From the NCBI RefSeq assembly GCF_024721175.1, contig NZ_CP099398.1:1-64000 (forward strand): a DNA stretch of 64,000 bases. Reading direction: 5' to 3'. Position numbers and translations under genes: made by a program. This document shows positions 36,766 to 46,322 of this stretch, piece by piece (position 1 is the first letter of the stretch; each line of letters begins with the position of its first letter). This DNA is from Rhizobium sp. Pop5 (lineage in GTDB: Bacteria; Pseudomonadota; Alphaproteobacteria; Rhizobiales; Rhizobiaceae). Under the pieces are notes generated by a model that did no database searches, was not told the DNA's origin, and was given only the letters and a program-made list of their open reading frames with translations.

Positions 36766-37989
36766 CTAATCCCCGGTGACGGGAGCGCAGTAGTCGGCGA
36801 ACGCTTTCACATTCTGCATATATTGCTGCGCGGCAGCTCCGGTCCCGTTGTAGGCCCGGATCGCTTTCCAAAGGTCGTTGCCGTTATGCTTCAGCTTATC
36901 GTCGAGTTCTTCGCAGCATTTTTCGAGACAAAGATCGAAGTCGGCCCATTGCCTTTCGCGGAAGAAGGCCTCATCGGTCTTGATGTTTTGCAGGTCGTAT
37001 TGGAAGAGGCCGTACCCCTTGTAGACCCAGCTTTCGTCAGGGTAGTTCTGAAGCCGGCGGGTCTTGTTGGCTTCTTCGATCAGGATATCGGTGAACGGGT
37101 CGCCATATTTCGCGCGAAAGGCTGCAGTGTTTTTCGGAAACGCGCTTCTGGAGGTGCCGGGGTAATCTCCGCTCGCGTCGAATACGCTGCGTGCAAGTAT
37201 GTCCTGCACTGAGAGCTTCCCGAGCCAGAGCAGCCATTTGTAGGCCGTCTCCTGGCAAACGATCGCGCAAAGATGCTTCTTTTGATAGGCTTTGCCGTGA
37301 ACAGCCGCCTGCAGCTTTTGGGCAAAATTGTCCATCATCCACTGCGCACATTTTACGGCCGAAGATTTGGAAATTGGCAGCGATGCGGGTTCTGTTTCAG
37401 CGCTTGCCGCAAATGCCAGTGCGAACGCGGAACGAGCAATCTCGCTCGGCTCACCGTCTATGACGACACTCGCGCCTTTGATTTCGGTGCTTACTTCATG
37501 CTCGAAAGCGGATGGAGCGAAGCGTTTGAGGCTTTCGATGAGCGCAATGACGCGGCCTCGCGAGTCCCAGAAGTCCATGGTTTCCGTTTCGGTCAGCGCC
37601 TTGCTGGGATTGAGGCATCCTATGCTGGATAGGTAGAGTTTCGGAGGATGCCCGGGATGAATCAATATCCCGACACGCTTGCCTGTCGGATAAAGCAGAA
37701 GTCCCGGCATCGCGTTGGCGCCCGGATGCTGTGTGTCTTCCGAATATCCAATCGTCCGGTAACGCCCGAACTGCGTATGAAGCGGATAAGTGCCGGCTTC
37801 GACCCGCTTGTTGTTGCCAGCTTGCTTGTTGTTGCCGGGTCCGATGCTCTCGCACATGAAGCCGGAGAGCCCGTCTAACGGTGAGCCGTCTCTGAATGCT
37901 TGATATCGTCCGTAGGTGCGCCTGAGTTGACCGCTTTGGTGGACGGCAAGACGCTCGACATGCAGTTCCCAGCCCTTACCTGAAATCAT
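36766..37989 (-). CDS. DUF5675-like domain fused to lysozyme-like domain
   Basis: The N-terminal 160 residues resemble DUF5675 (MPGLLLYPTGKRVGILIHPG and SSIGCLNPSKAL, an HPG...GC pattern). The C-terminal part (about 215-405) looks like a lysozyme/transglycosylase fold: CQETAYKWLLWL, then GYGLFQYDLQNI, then IRAYNGTGAAAQQYMQNV. The ATG at 37989 is preceded by GGAGGGCGA; an ATG four codons upstream is possible. With the adjacent SGNH hydrolase it suggests envelope-directed hydrolysis. No secretion signal is visible, so any export would need another route. Confidence 0.65.
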   Translation of the reverse strand: MISGKGWELHVERLAVHQSGQLRRTYGRYQAFRDGSPLDGLSGFMCESIGPGNNKQAGNNKRVEAGTYPLHTQFGRYRTIGYSEDTQHPGANAMPGLLLYPTGKRVGILIHPGHPPKLYLSSIGCLNPSKALTETETMDFWDSRGRVIALIESLKRFAPSAFEHEVSTEIKGASVVIDGEPSEIARSAFALAFAASAETEPASLPISKSSAVKCAQWMMDNFAQKLQAAVHGKAYQKKHLCAIVCQETAYKWLLWLGKLSVQDILARSVFDASGDYPGTSRSAFPKNTAAFRAKYGDPFTDILIEEANKTRRLQNYPDESWVYKGYGLFQYDLQNIKTDEAFFRERQWADFDLCLEKCCEELDDKLKHNGNDLWKAIRAYNGTGAAAQQYMQNVKAFADYCAPVTGD

Positions 37990-38576
37990 TTCGCCCTCCA
38001 TCAGTCGTGTAATTCGCCATGCCTCCCCCGAAGGAACGGCAGAGGTATGGTCAAGGGTTAAGACCTTACCGCCGAGTTGGCATAAGTATATCTACGCCAC
38101 GTCGCAGTATCGACAGGGGCGTCTCTGGCGTGATGGTAAATGACTGCGTATGGTATCGATATTATTTCCGTCGTGAAACGTAATACGGAGCTATTGCAAA
38201 GTACAGTCATAAATTGTGTTTGATAGAATCGCGAAATGGAATTGCTCATAGATTGCTTACGACGATGTGGCGCTTTGTCGCATCGTAGTCGTAAAATTGC
38301 TTGTCCTCGTTAAATGACAATGATTTGGAAAATAAGAGCACTCGTTGAAAGTGTAAAAAATCATTGATAAAAACAAAAGAAGATAATATCATGCCCTCTA
38401 ATATCTGGACAAAATTCATCAGAATTACTTGAAATATGCAAGTTTTGTCACCGAACGAGCAAGCGTTGTTCGGTGTTTACTTCTGCGTAACGTCTACACA
38501 GCAAAGTCCAGGCACTGTGACATTTGCGTTGGCCAGAGGAGAAGTGCGTCTGCCGCAGTTGGGAGGGAGGTCTCGC
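37990..38576. other. Divergent AT-rich promoter region with hairpin
   Basis: The 590-bp gap between divergent hydrolase clusters is AT-rich. It contains a hairpin with arms TTACGAC (38257-38263) and GTCGTAA (38288-38294) and an additional GATG/CATC pairing. It must hold promoters for both directions. A TTG-type upward extension of the DUF2252 ORF starts inside it but lacks a ribosome-binding site. Confidence 0.55.
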
Positions 38577-39662
38577 ATGTCGGTGATTGACGTCGTTAAA
38601 AGCTACGAGCACTGGCTCCGGCAGCACTGCGACGTTGTCGAACAGGGGCTCGTCAAGAAGCATGAGCGCATGGCCAGTGACCCGCTGATGTTTTTCCGTG
38701 CGACCTGTTTCCGGTTCGCCACTCAGATCGAAAGCATCCTACCGAAGGATCCAAAAGCGCCGAGGGTTTTGTCGGTCGGCGACGCCCATTTCGAAAATTG
38801 GGGTACGTGGCGCGACGCTGAGGGCAGGCTCGTGTGGGGTGTCAACGATTTCGATGAGGCTGCCGAACTGCCCTACACCTACGATCTCGTTCGGCTCGCG
38901 ACCAGTTTCGTGCTGGCTAAAGGTCTGCCGAGTAGCTTAACCGATAATATCGACGCCCTACTCAGGGGATATCGAAAAGGCCTCGAAAAGCCCAAGGCCT
39001 TGATCATTACAGACAAGATGCCATGGATGCAGGCTCTGCTCGAGAGACCTGCGGCAAAGCAAGGCCATTTTGAGGATAGTCTCGACAAGCTGAAGGTTCT
39101 CGAGCCCGAAACCGTTCCCATCCAGGTTCGCGCCGGTCTACTGGCCGAGATGCCCGCAACGATCACCGATGTTAAGTTTGCGGCCCGGCAACGCGGCGGA
39201 GGCTCGCTTGGACGTCCTCGTTTTGTCGCCTTCGGCGAGTGGCATGGCTGTTTGGTGGTCCGGGAGAGCAAGGCGATCGTGCCTTCGGCATGGGCGTGGG
39301 CTGGTATTGCCAAAGAATACGAGCGCCTTCTTCTTGTCCTGGCCGCGGGGCGCTTCCGCTCCCCCGACCCCTTCCTGACCGCGCACGACGGTTTCATCGT
39401 CAGGCGGATCGCTGCAGACTCCAGCAAGATCGATCTGTCCTCGGTCAATGCCCGGACTTACAACCCCGATCTTATTATGGCCATGGGGCGGGATCTCGCT
39501 TCCATTCATGTCGCCTCAGGCAACGTCTCCGCTGCCATCGCCGAAAACCTTCAAGACAAACCGGATAACTTTGTGCTCGCCAAAGCCAAGCTTTCTGCGG
39601 ACGTCGTAAAGCGCGATTTCGAGCAGTGGTGCGAGTTCTACGATCGCCATAAGGGCGAATAG
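38577..39662 (+). CDS. DUF2252 family protein
   Basis: This 361-residue protein carries the family motifs GDAHFENWG at residues 68-76 and VNDFDEAAELPYTYDLVRLATS at about 87-108. They resemble the catalytic and metal loops of kinase-like/aminoglycoside-phosphotransferase folds. The ATG at 38577 has GGAGGGAGG at ideal spacing, while an in-frame ATG at 38436 does not. It lies 117 bp before a phospholipase D-like gene in the same direction. Function of the family is unknown. Confidence 0.82.
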   Translation: MSVIDVVKSYEHWLRQHCDVVEQGLVKKHERMASDPLMFFRATCFRFATQIESILPKDPKAPRVLSVGDAHFENWGTWRDAEGRLVWGVNDFDEAAELPYTYDLVRLATSFVLAKGLPSSLTDNIDALLRGYRKGLEKPKALIITDKMPWMQALLERPAAKQGHFEDSLDKLKVLEPETVPIQVRAGLLAEMPATITDVKFAARQRGGGSLGRPRFVAFGEWHGCLVVRESKAIVPSAWAWAGIAKEYERLLLVLAAGRFRSPDPFLTAHDGFIVRRIAADSSKIDLSSVNARTYNPDLIMAMGRDLASIHVASGNVSAAIAENLQDKPDNFVLAKAKLSADVVKRDFEQWCEFYDRHKGE

Positions 39663-39779
39663 CCCAGCGGCCACATTCCGATCGGCGCGAAGCCGATCAT
39701 GACATTCAAGTGCTTCTGCAAATTCCGTGAAGTTTCAGCGTGTCGTCTAGCGGTTTGTCGCGATCAAAGGGAAAACATC

Positions 39780-42239
39780 ATGCTGCCGATCAGACTTGGA
39801 CTTGCGTCCCGATCGTCGTCCGTCCAGCTTCGGGACCTGGTCAGTGTTGCCGCTGCCATTGGCGTGCAAATCGAGCGTGACCTGAAACCCATATGGAATG
39901 TCAGCGCCACGATATCAGCGATCTCCGATCCCGACGCAATTCCGCTTGGCGTCTGGCCGGTCTATGTGGTGGACGACACCGGCTTCGATGGAGCAGAAGG
40001 CCTCCATTTGACGGACGACAAGCAGCCCTACGCCTTGGTTACGGGTGGGCGGACCTGGTCGTTGACCGCAAGTCACGAATGCATCGAGATGCTCGTCGAC
40101 CCCAGCGGAAATAGACTGGTTTCTTCCGCCGCCGTAGCGGTGAAGGGCGGTGTGATCATCGATCTGCCGGATGAAAAATTCGAGTACCTCGTCGAACCCG
40201 CCGACCCCTCCGAAGATCAGGACAATGCCTATATGATCGATGGCGTAGTGGTCAGTGATTTCTACACGCCACGATATTACGACCCCAGCGTTTCATCCGG
40301 CGCGCGTTACAGTTTCAGTGGAAAGATAACGGCGCCAAGGCAAGTTTTGCCCGGTGGATATCTCAGTTGGAGAAACCCTGTCCTCGGTCGCATGCAGCAA
40401 CTGAACTGGCTGGACCAAGTCGCCGGACCGAGAATCGCAAACATACCCGGCCGGCCGTCTGCTCGCGGCAGATCGACACTGCGAGGCTTTGTCGATCAGC
40501 ACATGAAAACCTATGAGCGGCTATCGGATCTGCCGCCTGAAGCGCCGACGTCCACGCGGCAGCAATCCCGCTCGTTGTGGCTTGCCCGTGCAACGGCTCT
40601 GCGCAGCAGTGCCTTTACGATGGCTCGAATCCCGTCTGGTCTGGCGGCCGCGACCCCGATAGCCGCGCAGGCAGCACTCGATGCCAACCTCGATACACTA
40701 AAGGCGTCCGGTGGAACGAAGGCCTATGTCGGATGGCACTTCCAGAATGACTGGATCACCACGCGCCGCGCGGTCATCGTATTGGCGCCTGTTTCCGAGG
40801 TGCAGGTCGTAAGAAGCCGCCTTCCAACCTCATTCGGAGACGTACCGGTGGATGTCAGGCCCGATCCTCGTCCCCAGCTCAGCGCGCCCGGGACAGCGTT
40901 TCTGTTTGCCAGCGCGGCTTCGGGGACGGTGCGCGAGGAGCTTGCCGTGCCCGACTTTCCTGGAGAGGTATTGCTCCAAGGTGATGCCGGATCGCCAGGG
41001 TTGCTCGCAGCGAGGCGACAGAAACCTATCGTCCAATATACTCCGCCTCCCGGTTACAGTCTGGAAGCAAGGGAGTATGACGTCACTCTGACGCTTCATA
41101 TCAGCCCGGAGCAAGGATGGGCCGAGCTCGGCCCGTTTATCCGCGCGACGCAGTCAAGCCTGGTAATCGGCATGTACGAGTTCACCGCTCCGCATATCGA
41201 CCGGGCAGTTACGGAAACGCTCGGCTCAACGGGCAATTTGACGTTGACATTGGATTCGCCTGGCGAACAGCCCGGCAAGCGGGAGCAGACCGTCGAGGAT
41301 ACCGAAACCGATCTGGAAAATGGCCTTCAAACGAGGCTGCAGTTTGCCTGGGCGCTTTCCGGGCTCGGGAAGGAATCGGTGGCGAAGGCCTTTCCGAGCG
41401 CCTACCATATCAAAGTGGCGGTTCGCGACAGTTCCGCCTTCTGGCTGTCATCCGGCAATTTCAACTCCTCGAACCAGCCCAATCTCGATCCGACCGATCA
41501 GAAAGCGCTTGCGCAGGCCTTCGAGCGTGCGGACCGCGACTGGCATGTCATATGCGAATGTCCGGAACTCGCGACGATCTTCGAGGCCTATCTGAGGAAC
41601 GACTATGCCGAAGCGGCACGCGCCGCGCAAAACGCCACCGCTGCGGCGGGGCTCGCGGCGGGGACACCCTCGGTCGCCCCTCAATCGCCCCTTGATGCCA
41701 TACAGATGGCGGTGAGGTCCCCGAAACGGTTTTTCCCGCCGAAGGTTGTGGCGGGCAAGATCAGGATCAAGCCATTGTTGACGCCCGACGACTACCGACG
41801 GCCGATCCTCGATCTTATCAAAAGCACTGAAAACCGCTTTTACATGCAGACGCAGTATATTCATACGATCGCGGCCGATGATGACACCGGCGACATAAAG
41901 CACATGGAGCTCATCACGGCGGTCGCCGACCTGATCAAGCGGGGGATCGATGTGCGCCTGATCACGAGCGAATACCAGACCAGGCCATGGATTGAAAAGC
42001 TGCAGGACGCGGGGATCGACGCCGCTAACTTCCTGCGCATTCAAAAGAATGTCCACAACAAAGGGATGATCGTCGACTCCAAGACCTGTGTGATCAGCAG
42101 CCAGAACTGGTCGGGCGAAGGCACCGGAACGAACCGCGATGCCGGTCTCATTATCTATAGCGCGGAGGCTTCGAGATATTTCGAGGAGATCTTCCTGCAT
42201 GACTGGGTGAATTTGGCGCGGCCGCAATCACTGCTGTGA
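39780..42239 (+). CDS. Phospholipase D-like protein with N-terminal putative metallopeptidase-like segment
   Basis: This 819-residue protein has two HKD-type motifs: H543-x-K (YHIKVAVRD followed by SSGNFNSSN) and H759-x-K (VHNKGMIVDS followed by SSQNWSG). Both have the downstream Asn typical of phospholipase D/nuclease enzymes. Near residue 99 the N-terminus has TASHECIEMLVDPSGN, an HExxE-like motif seen in related large proteins. The ATG at 39780 follows AAAGGGA; an in-frame ATG 27 codons upstream is less likely. No signal peptide is present. The substrate could be phospholipid or nucleic acid. Confidence 0.82.
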   Translation: MLPIRLGLASRSSSVQLRDLVSVAAAIGVQIERDLKPIWNVSATISAISDPDAIPLGVWPVYVVDDTGFDGAEGLHLTDDKQPYALVTGGRTWSLTASHECIEMLVDPSGNRLVSSAAVAVKGGVIIDLPDEKFEYLVEPADPSEDQDNAYMIDGVVVSDFYTPRYYDPSVSSGARYSFSGKITAPRQVLPGGYLSWRNPVLGRMQQLNWLDQVAGPRIANIPGRPSARGRSTLRGFVDQHMKTYERLSDLPPEAPTSTRQQSRSLWLARATALRSSAFTMARIPSGLAAATPIAAQAALDANLDTLKASGGTKAYVGWHFQNDWITTRRAVIVLAPVSEVQVVRSRLPTSFGDVPVDVRPDPRPQLSAPGTAFLFASAASGTVREELAVPDFPGEVLLQGDAGSPGLLAARRQKPIVQYTPPPGYSLEAREYDVTLTLHISPEQGWAELGPFIRATQSSLVIGMYEFTAPHIDRAVTETLGSTGNLTLTLDSPGEQPGKREQTVEDTETDLENGLQTRLQFAWALSGLGKESVAKAFPSAYHIKVAVRDSSAFWLSSGNFNSSNQPNLDPTDQKALAQAFERADRDWHVICECPELATIFEAYLRNDYAEAARAAQNATAAAGLAAGTPSVAPQSPLDAIQMAVRSPKRFFPPKVVAGKIRIKPLLTPDDYRRPILDLIKSTENRFYMQTQYIHTIAADDDTGDIKHMELITAVADLIKRGIDVRLITSEYQTRPWIEKLQDAGIDAANFLRIQKNVHNKGMIVDSKTCVISSQNWSGEGTGTNRDAGLIIYSAEASRYFEEIFLHDWVNLARPQSLL

Positions 42240-42329
42240 GCAATCTGCTGTGTACCCGATCAGTAACGGCGGGCATCGTAAAATCAAACGGTTCAGCTGG
42301 CTCAGCAAGGCGATACAAAGGAGGGGTGT

Positions 42330-43013
42330 ATGGGTGATGTCGTTGAAAAAGTGGTGCTTCCGACATCACTGGGGCTCCTGGGAGGTCTAGTGGCATGGGG
42401 GGCGACGACATTCTTAGACTTGCGCAAGGATTTACGGGAACAAGCGATATTTGCCCATCAAGTCGATATCGACAAGATCAAGATTTTTGATCTTATTGAT
42501 GAAAAGAAAATAGATTTGTCCCTCGCGGTGATCGACTATTACAAGGCCAAGTATACCGACGAAGAGTCATTTTCTATCCTTCTTGGAGCAGCTGAAAATT
42601 ACATTGATACATTTGAGGGCGCGATCACAAACCCGCAAGGAGTTCAGAGTTCCGATCAGGCTTCGAGCTCGTTGCTGAGCCTCGATCCAGCGACCATGCG
42701 TGATCAGTTTTTCAGCCCGTCCAGACGAACATACGCTGAAGGCTTGGCAGCGTTTTATAGAAGTGCCGATCCCGGAAGGCGTGCGGCCCTCGTGAAATCA
42801 CTGATTTCAGCAATCATCAGATCGACTGAAAATGACCCGAAGAGAGAATACCGCGTTAATCTCTACATCGCGCTTACCTTCACTTTATTGCCGAAAGTCG
42901 ACGCTTCTGTTGCCGGTTCAGTGAGAGAGGTGTTGGCCGAACTGCAAACGACAAACAAATCAGATCCGACATTCCAAAAGAACGTCAACGCCGCCATCGC
43001 AAAGCAGTCATAG
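42330..43013 (+). CDS. Membrane-anchored protein of unknown function
   Basis: This 227-residue protein has one N-terminal transmembrane helix (about residues 6-28) and a soluble, mostly helical remainder. AAAGGAGG precedes the ATG at 42330. It lies 90 bp after the phospholipase D-like gene on the same strand and may belong to the same transcript. No domain recognised. Confidence 0.75.
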   Translation: MGDVVEKVVLPTSLGLLGGLVAWGATTFLDLRKDLREQAIFAHQVDIDKIKIFDLIDEKKIDLSLAVIDYYKAKYTDEESFSILLGAAENYIDTFEGAITNPQGVQSSDQASSSLLSLDPATMRDQFFSPSRRTYAEGLAAFYRSADPGRRAALVKSLISAIIRSTENDPKREYRVNLYIALTFTLLPKVDASVAGSVREVLAELQTTNKSDPTFQKNVNAAIAKQS

Positions 43014-43286
43014 AAGTGATGTGCGGGACACCTTATAAATCATAGCGAGATAAGGTTGTGGCTGCGACCGCTGCTTACTCCCACTCACTACCGACACGGA
43101 TCGCTTTGACTTAAAAAAATCGATTTTCGAACATTTACATTTTTTTTGTGCACAAGGTCCGCAGTTCGAACCCGTTCAAGGCAATAAGGAATGAACGCTG
43201 GCCCTCGCTACTTGCGGACTGTTCGGTTACGGCTCGGGCTTGCGGCAAGACGACCCGGTCGTGATAGGGCGGTCATTAGCAAGCAA

Positions 43287-43307
43287 AAGGCCGCTTGCGG
43301 CGGCCTT
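43287..43307 (-). terminator. Intrinsic terminator of the 43335 gene
   Basis: AAGGCCGC and GCGGCCTT form an 8-bp perfect stem with a 5-nt loop. On the minus strand it is followed by TTTTGC. It lies 28 bp beyond the stop of the minus-strand gene at 43335. Confidence 0.75.
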
Positions 43308-43334
43308 CCGCGTTCTTGAACGCTAGTGCTTCAT

Positions 43335-43790
43335 TCAGCCAGCGGCCTTGATGCTCGTATTGCAAAGGCTCCAATAGCCGCCACCCTTCTGAATCCACTT
43401 CAGATCTCCGAGGGAGCCGGCATCTTTCGCGGCATGGTAGGCGTCGACGCAAGTGTGCAGCCGGCCCTTGGCCGGCGCCTCGCTCGAATATTTCTTGTCG
43501 ATCGCCTTCGGGAACTTGACACTCTTCGGCGCCGCGGTCGTAGCCTTTTCAGGTTCTTTGTCGGTCGTCTTTGCGACGTCCGCCTCGTCTTCCTTATCGG
43601 CGGCGGCAGCGTCCGCGCCACAGAATTTGGCGCGGAAATCGTTCCACTTCATGTCTTTGGCGGAGCCGTCAGCTTTGGCCGCCTGATATTTTGTGCTGCA
43701 TTCTTTCATCGTTAGCGCGTCGGCCGGCGACGACATGATGAAAGCGGCAAGCAACGAGCCGGCAGCGGAGAGAAGCAATTTGTGCGACAT
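43335..43790 (-). CDS. Small periplasmic protein with two cysteine repeats
   Basis: This 151-residue protein has a signal peptide (MSHKLLLSAAGSLLAAFIMS to PADA). It then has two related segments, KECSTKYQAAKADGSAKDMK with a following FRAKFCG, and HTCVDAYHAAKDAGSLGDLK with WSLCN. Each could close one disulfide; an acidic/lysine-rich linker separates them. The ATG at 43790 is preferred over a TTG six codons upstream. Similar repeat proteins are common in rhizobia; function is unknown. Confidence 0.8.
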   Translation of the reverse strand: MSHKLLLSAAGSLLAAFIMSSPADALTMKECSTKYQAAKADGSAKDMKWNDFRAKFCGADAAAADKEDEADVAKTTDKEPEKATTAAPKSVKFPKAIDKKYSSEAPAKGRLHTCVDAYHAAKDAGSLGDLKWIQKGGGYWSLCNTSIKAAG

Positions 43791-44048
43791 GTGATTGGCC
43801 TCGGTCAATGATGTTGACGTTTCAGTCTTCTCTTCCGCCTGAGCTTTGACGCCGATGACGGAACGGGTCCATTGAGGCTTCTGGTCAATGAACCTTCAAT
43901 GAACAGTGGTGCTGACAAATTATCGCAGGCACACCCGCGCTCGCGCGGCGGCCCAGCAAGGTCTGAGCGTCGACATAAGTCTTTTGGATAGATAGTCGCC
44001 GCGCTCCAGCGCAGTTACAATCTTCGCGCGAATGATGAGGATGGGGGC

Positions 44049-44366
44049 ATGCGTTGCAGTTATCGCAATCCGCAGAAGAGATCTGTTCTGTTCGAGGCGC
44101 CGGGCTTGCTCATGGGTGCGCTCGCGTTCGGTGCAGCCGGCGGAATGACTGCCAGCGACTTGCTCGTTTCATGGAATGCTTCCGGTGCCGCCGGACAATC
44201 GTGCAAGATCAAGGGCAATATCAGCATCGAAACAGGCGAACGCATTTTTCACGTGCCGGGGCAGCGATACTACGTACAAACGAAGATTAGTCCCGAGTAT
44301 GGAGAACGTTGGTTCTGCTCAGAATTTGAAGCCTGGGCGGCCGGCTGGCGGAAATCGAAAACGTAA
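44049..44366 (+). CDS. Small secreted ExoI/nuclease-like domain protein
   Basis: The 105-residue product has a hydrophobic N-terminal segment (about 18-40) and the conserved block CKIKGNISIETGERIFHVPG followed by GERWFCSEFEAWAAGWRKS. This is seen in small rhizobial exported proteins annotated as ExoI or succinoglycan-related. The two cysteines flanking the block are typical. The gene is complete. Confidence 0.8.
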   Translation: MRCSYRNPQKRSVLFEAPGLLMGALAFGAAGGMTASDLLVSWNASGAAGQSCKIKGNISIETGERIFHVPGQRYYVQTKISPEYGERWFCSEFEAWAAGWRKSKT

Positions 44367-44741
44367 TAAAGCGGGGTTCGCAACCGACGGATCCTTTGTG
44401 GCACCACGAGCTTTCAAGGCCGCTGCCTGGCTGGTTGCCACGGTGTTCACGTTCTGGGCTAAAAAGATCGCATAATGGATCGAAGGGAACTGGCCCGGCA
44501 GGCGAGCAAAGAAAGACAAGGTTGACAGGCGCATTGCTTCTTCGATTGAGGGTTCGGCAGTTAAAATCTTTTAAGACTCCGGCGATGCACAACAAGGAAG
44601 CTCGCCGATAAGTTGCCCACGTGCAACTTTTGAATCAGTACGGTTTGACTTCGTTCAGGGCCAATGTAGCCTCACCCGTCTCATCCCCCATTCGACTGGC
44701 CACGAATTCTGCTCCTGGAAAGGTGAGGTGGACATTCGAGC
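44367..44741. other. Intergenic region, nothing recognised
   Basis: This 375-bp region contains no supported gene; short ORFs lack similarity. It should hold the promoter of the SyrB-like gene. Confidence 0.4.
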
Positions 44742-45506
44742 GTGGCTATAGACGGGCAGTCCGGTAATCGTTATTTCGGATACACCACCCCATCACCAAA
44801 TCATCCCGTGAATTTTTCAAGGGCTTTTATATTGAAAAAAGTGCAACGCAGTTTTGCCGTCGAGTACAAAAGCGGCAGACGAAAACTCGATACTAGGTCG
44901 AACTCGATCTGGGGCAACGTGGACCTAAAATCCGTCGCTCGCGACCTAGACAAAGAGGCAATGCCGTTTCTGTCGGATAGCTCTCAGAGTGGCAAATCCA
45001 ACAGCGAAATTTCTCTACCAAAACCAGATCAGGCTGAGTCGTTGTTGACACCGCCTCTTGAGCCGTCGACAACTGCATCAGATACACAGGAGACGAGCAT
45101 GGCCGACGAGACTGATACTGCAACCAGTGCCGATGTGCCGGCCGTTGTCGAAACGCCAATTACGCCGAAGAAACAGCGCAAACCCAGGGCCAAGAAAGCC
45201 GCGGCACTCGAAACCGCGTCAGCTGACACTACGGCAGAGCCAGCAGCTGCTCTGGCCGGCGCCGGTGGTGTGAAGAGGAGAGGGCGCAAGACAAAGGTGG
45301 TCGAAGCTGCGGCGAGTGCCAAACGCGCACCGGTGCGCCGCGCTCCAAAGGCTGTGCAGCCGGCGCCTGCCGCGCCGATGACAGCGATCGATGAAATGGC
45401 GGACCTCCTGCAGTTAGAAGAGGAAAATCAGCGGCTGCGCAAGCTTCTGGCTGAAAAACTTCGCGCTGAAAATGCCGATCTGCGCAAACGGCTCAAGCTC
45501 GATTGA
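44742..45506 (+). CDS. syrB: SyrB-like regulator
   Basis: This 254-residue protein has a lysine/alanine-rich central region (KKQRKPRAKKAAALE, VKRRGRKTKVVEAA) and a C-terminal coiled coil (ADLLQLEEENQRLRKLLAEK followed by LRAENADLRKRLKLD). That is the hallmark of SyrB and related rhizobial symbiotic regulators. The N-terminal 119 residues (SRAFILKKVQRSFAVEYKSG, SIWGNVDLKSVARD) are a further conserved block. The reading frame starts at GTG 44742. An internal ATG at 45099 corresponds to the start used for the shorter SyrB form. SyrB is linked in Sinorhizobium to control of syrM; the role here is not tested. Confidence 0.82.
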   Translation: MAIDGQSGNRYFGYTTPSPNHPVNFSRAFILKKVQRSFAVEYKSGRRKLDTRSNSIWGNVDLKSVARDLDKEAMPFLSDSSQSGKSNSEISLPKPDQAESLLTPPLEPSTTASDTQETSMADETDTATSADVPAVVETPITPKKQRKPRAKKAAALETASADTTAEPAAALAGAGGVKRRGRKTKVVEAAASAKRAPVRRAPKAVQPAPAAPMTAIDEMADLLQLEEENQRLRKLLAEKLRAENADLRKRLKLD

Positions 45507-45633
45507 TAAAAGCAGCTGGTCAATCGCCGGCCGCATTTCCATGCTTATCAAGAGATAAAATTTGGCGACGGTGAGCTGTTGCCGGAATGAAGACTTACTG
45601 CCTGCTTGCGGGATAAAACGCGAGGTCGGATAG

Positions 45634-46187
45634 ATGGCGTCTCCCTGGAAATTTCTTGCCCGACTGGTCTCACCGGGACGCGAACAAAAGCGAGAAAGCG
45701 GCTCGACCGAGAAGGTTTCGCCGGAGGCGTTGCCTAGTTCTGGTCCGACTGAAACGCCTGCCGAGGACAGCCTGAATAGCGATGGTCGGCCGGCAGGCGC
45801 GGAGCTACCTCGTCACGGTCAACCCGGTGCAATTTCCCTCAAGCCTGTGCATTCCGAAGAAGCCGAAAGCGATGTCCACGACAAGGTCGACGGCGAAGTT
45901 GCCGAAATCGTGGAGGTCGCTGATCCCGCTATATCAGGTGGTACTGGTTTCGACGTCACCGCTGCGAATGATGCCGCTAGGCTCAAGCGAATTGCCGAGT
46001 CGCACCGCGCGAGCAAAGGAGCCGCAGCAAGGAAGCGGTGGCGATTGCAGACGATCCCCAATTTATCCAAACTGCAAACGGGATGAGCCTCGATGACGAG
46101 ATCAGGATGCTCAGGGATCAGCTGGCCAGAAAGCTAACGTTGCAAAACGCGCAGTTGAGAAAAATGCTGGAGCGGTTTGAACGATGA
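45634..46187 (+). pseudogene. Companion of the SyrB-like gene, frameshifted before its coiled coil
   Basis: The start MASPWKFLARLVSPGR fits a conserved rhizobial protein that often follows SyrB-like genes. Near 46030 the frame shifts. The expected C-terminus, AIADDPQFIQTANGMSLDDE followed by IRMLRDQLARKLTLQNAQLR and KMLERFER, is read in another frame up to a TGA at 46185-46187. The unshifted ORF stops at 46086. The lost segment is a leucine-zipper-like helix similar in style to the SyrB tail. Confidence 0.7.
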
Positions 46188-46280
46188 GCGTGACGCGCTG
46201 CCTGCCTTTTAAGCTTGTTGCAGGTGTCCTTTCAAGGCGATAGAGGCGGCATCCTATCTTGCGACCTATCCTCACGACCG

Positions 46281-46307
46281 TTATACTGTTTTTGAAAAAC
46301 AGTATAA
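46281..46307. promoter_or_regulatory. Perfect 27-bp palindrome upstream of the nucleotidyltransferase gene
   Basis: TTATACTGTTTTT (46281-46293) and its exact complement (46295-46307) surround one G, ending 15 bp before the ATG at 46323. The position overlaps where the promoter or start of the transcript must be, so it is a strong operator candidate. No run of T follows on the plus strand that would make it a terminator. Confidence 0.8.
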
Positions 46308-46322
46308 CCCTGGAGTCGAGCT

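Noticed and set aside
35758..37212. 484-codon plus-strand ORF
   Set aside because: It is antisense to the SGNH and lysozyme-like genes, which have clear motifs; the long frame is a GC-content effect.
43140..43185. tRNA-like 3' end with a GTTCGAACCC loop
   Set aside because: The putative T-stem pairs poorly and no cloverleaf 5' part is present, so it is not called as a tRNA or an att site.
46281..46307. Palindrome resembling an E. coli LexA box (CTGT...ACAG)
   Set aside because: The spacing between CTGT and ACAG is 9 instead of 8, and alpha-proteobacterial LexA uses a GTTC-type direct repeat, so LexA control is not supported.
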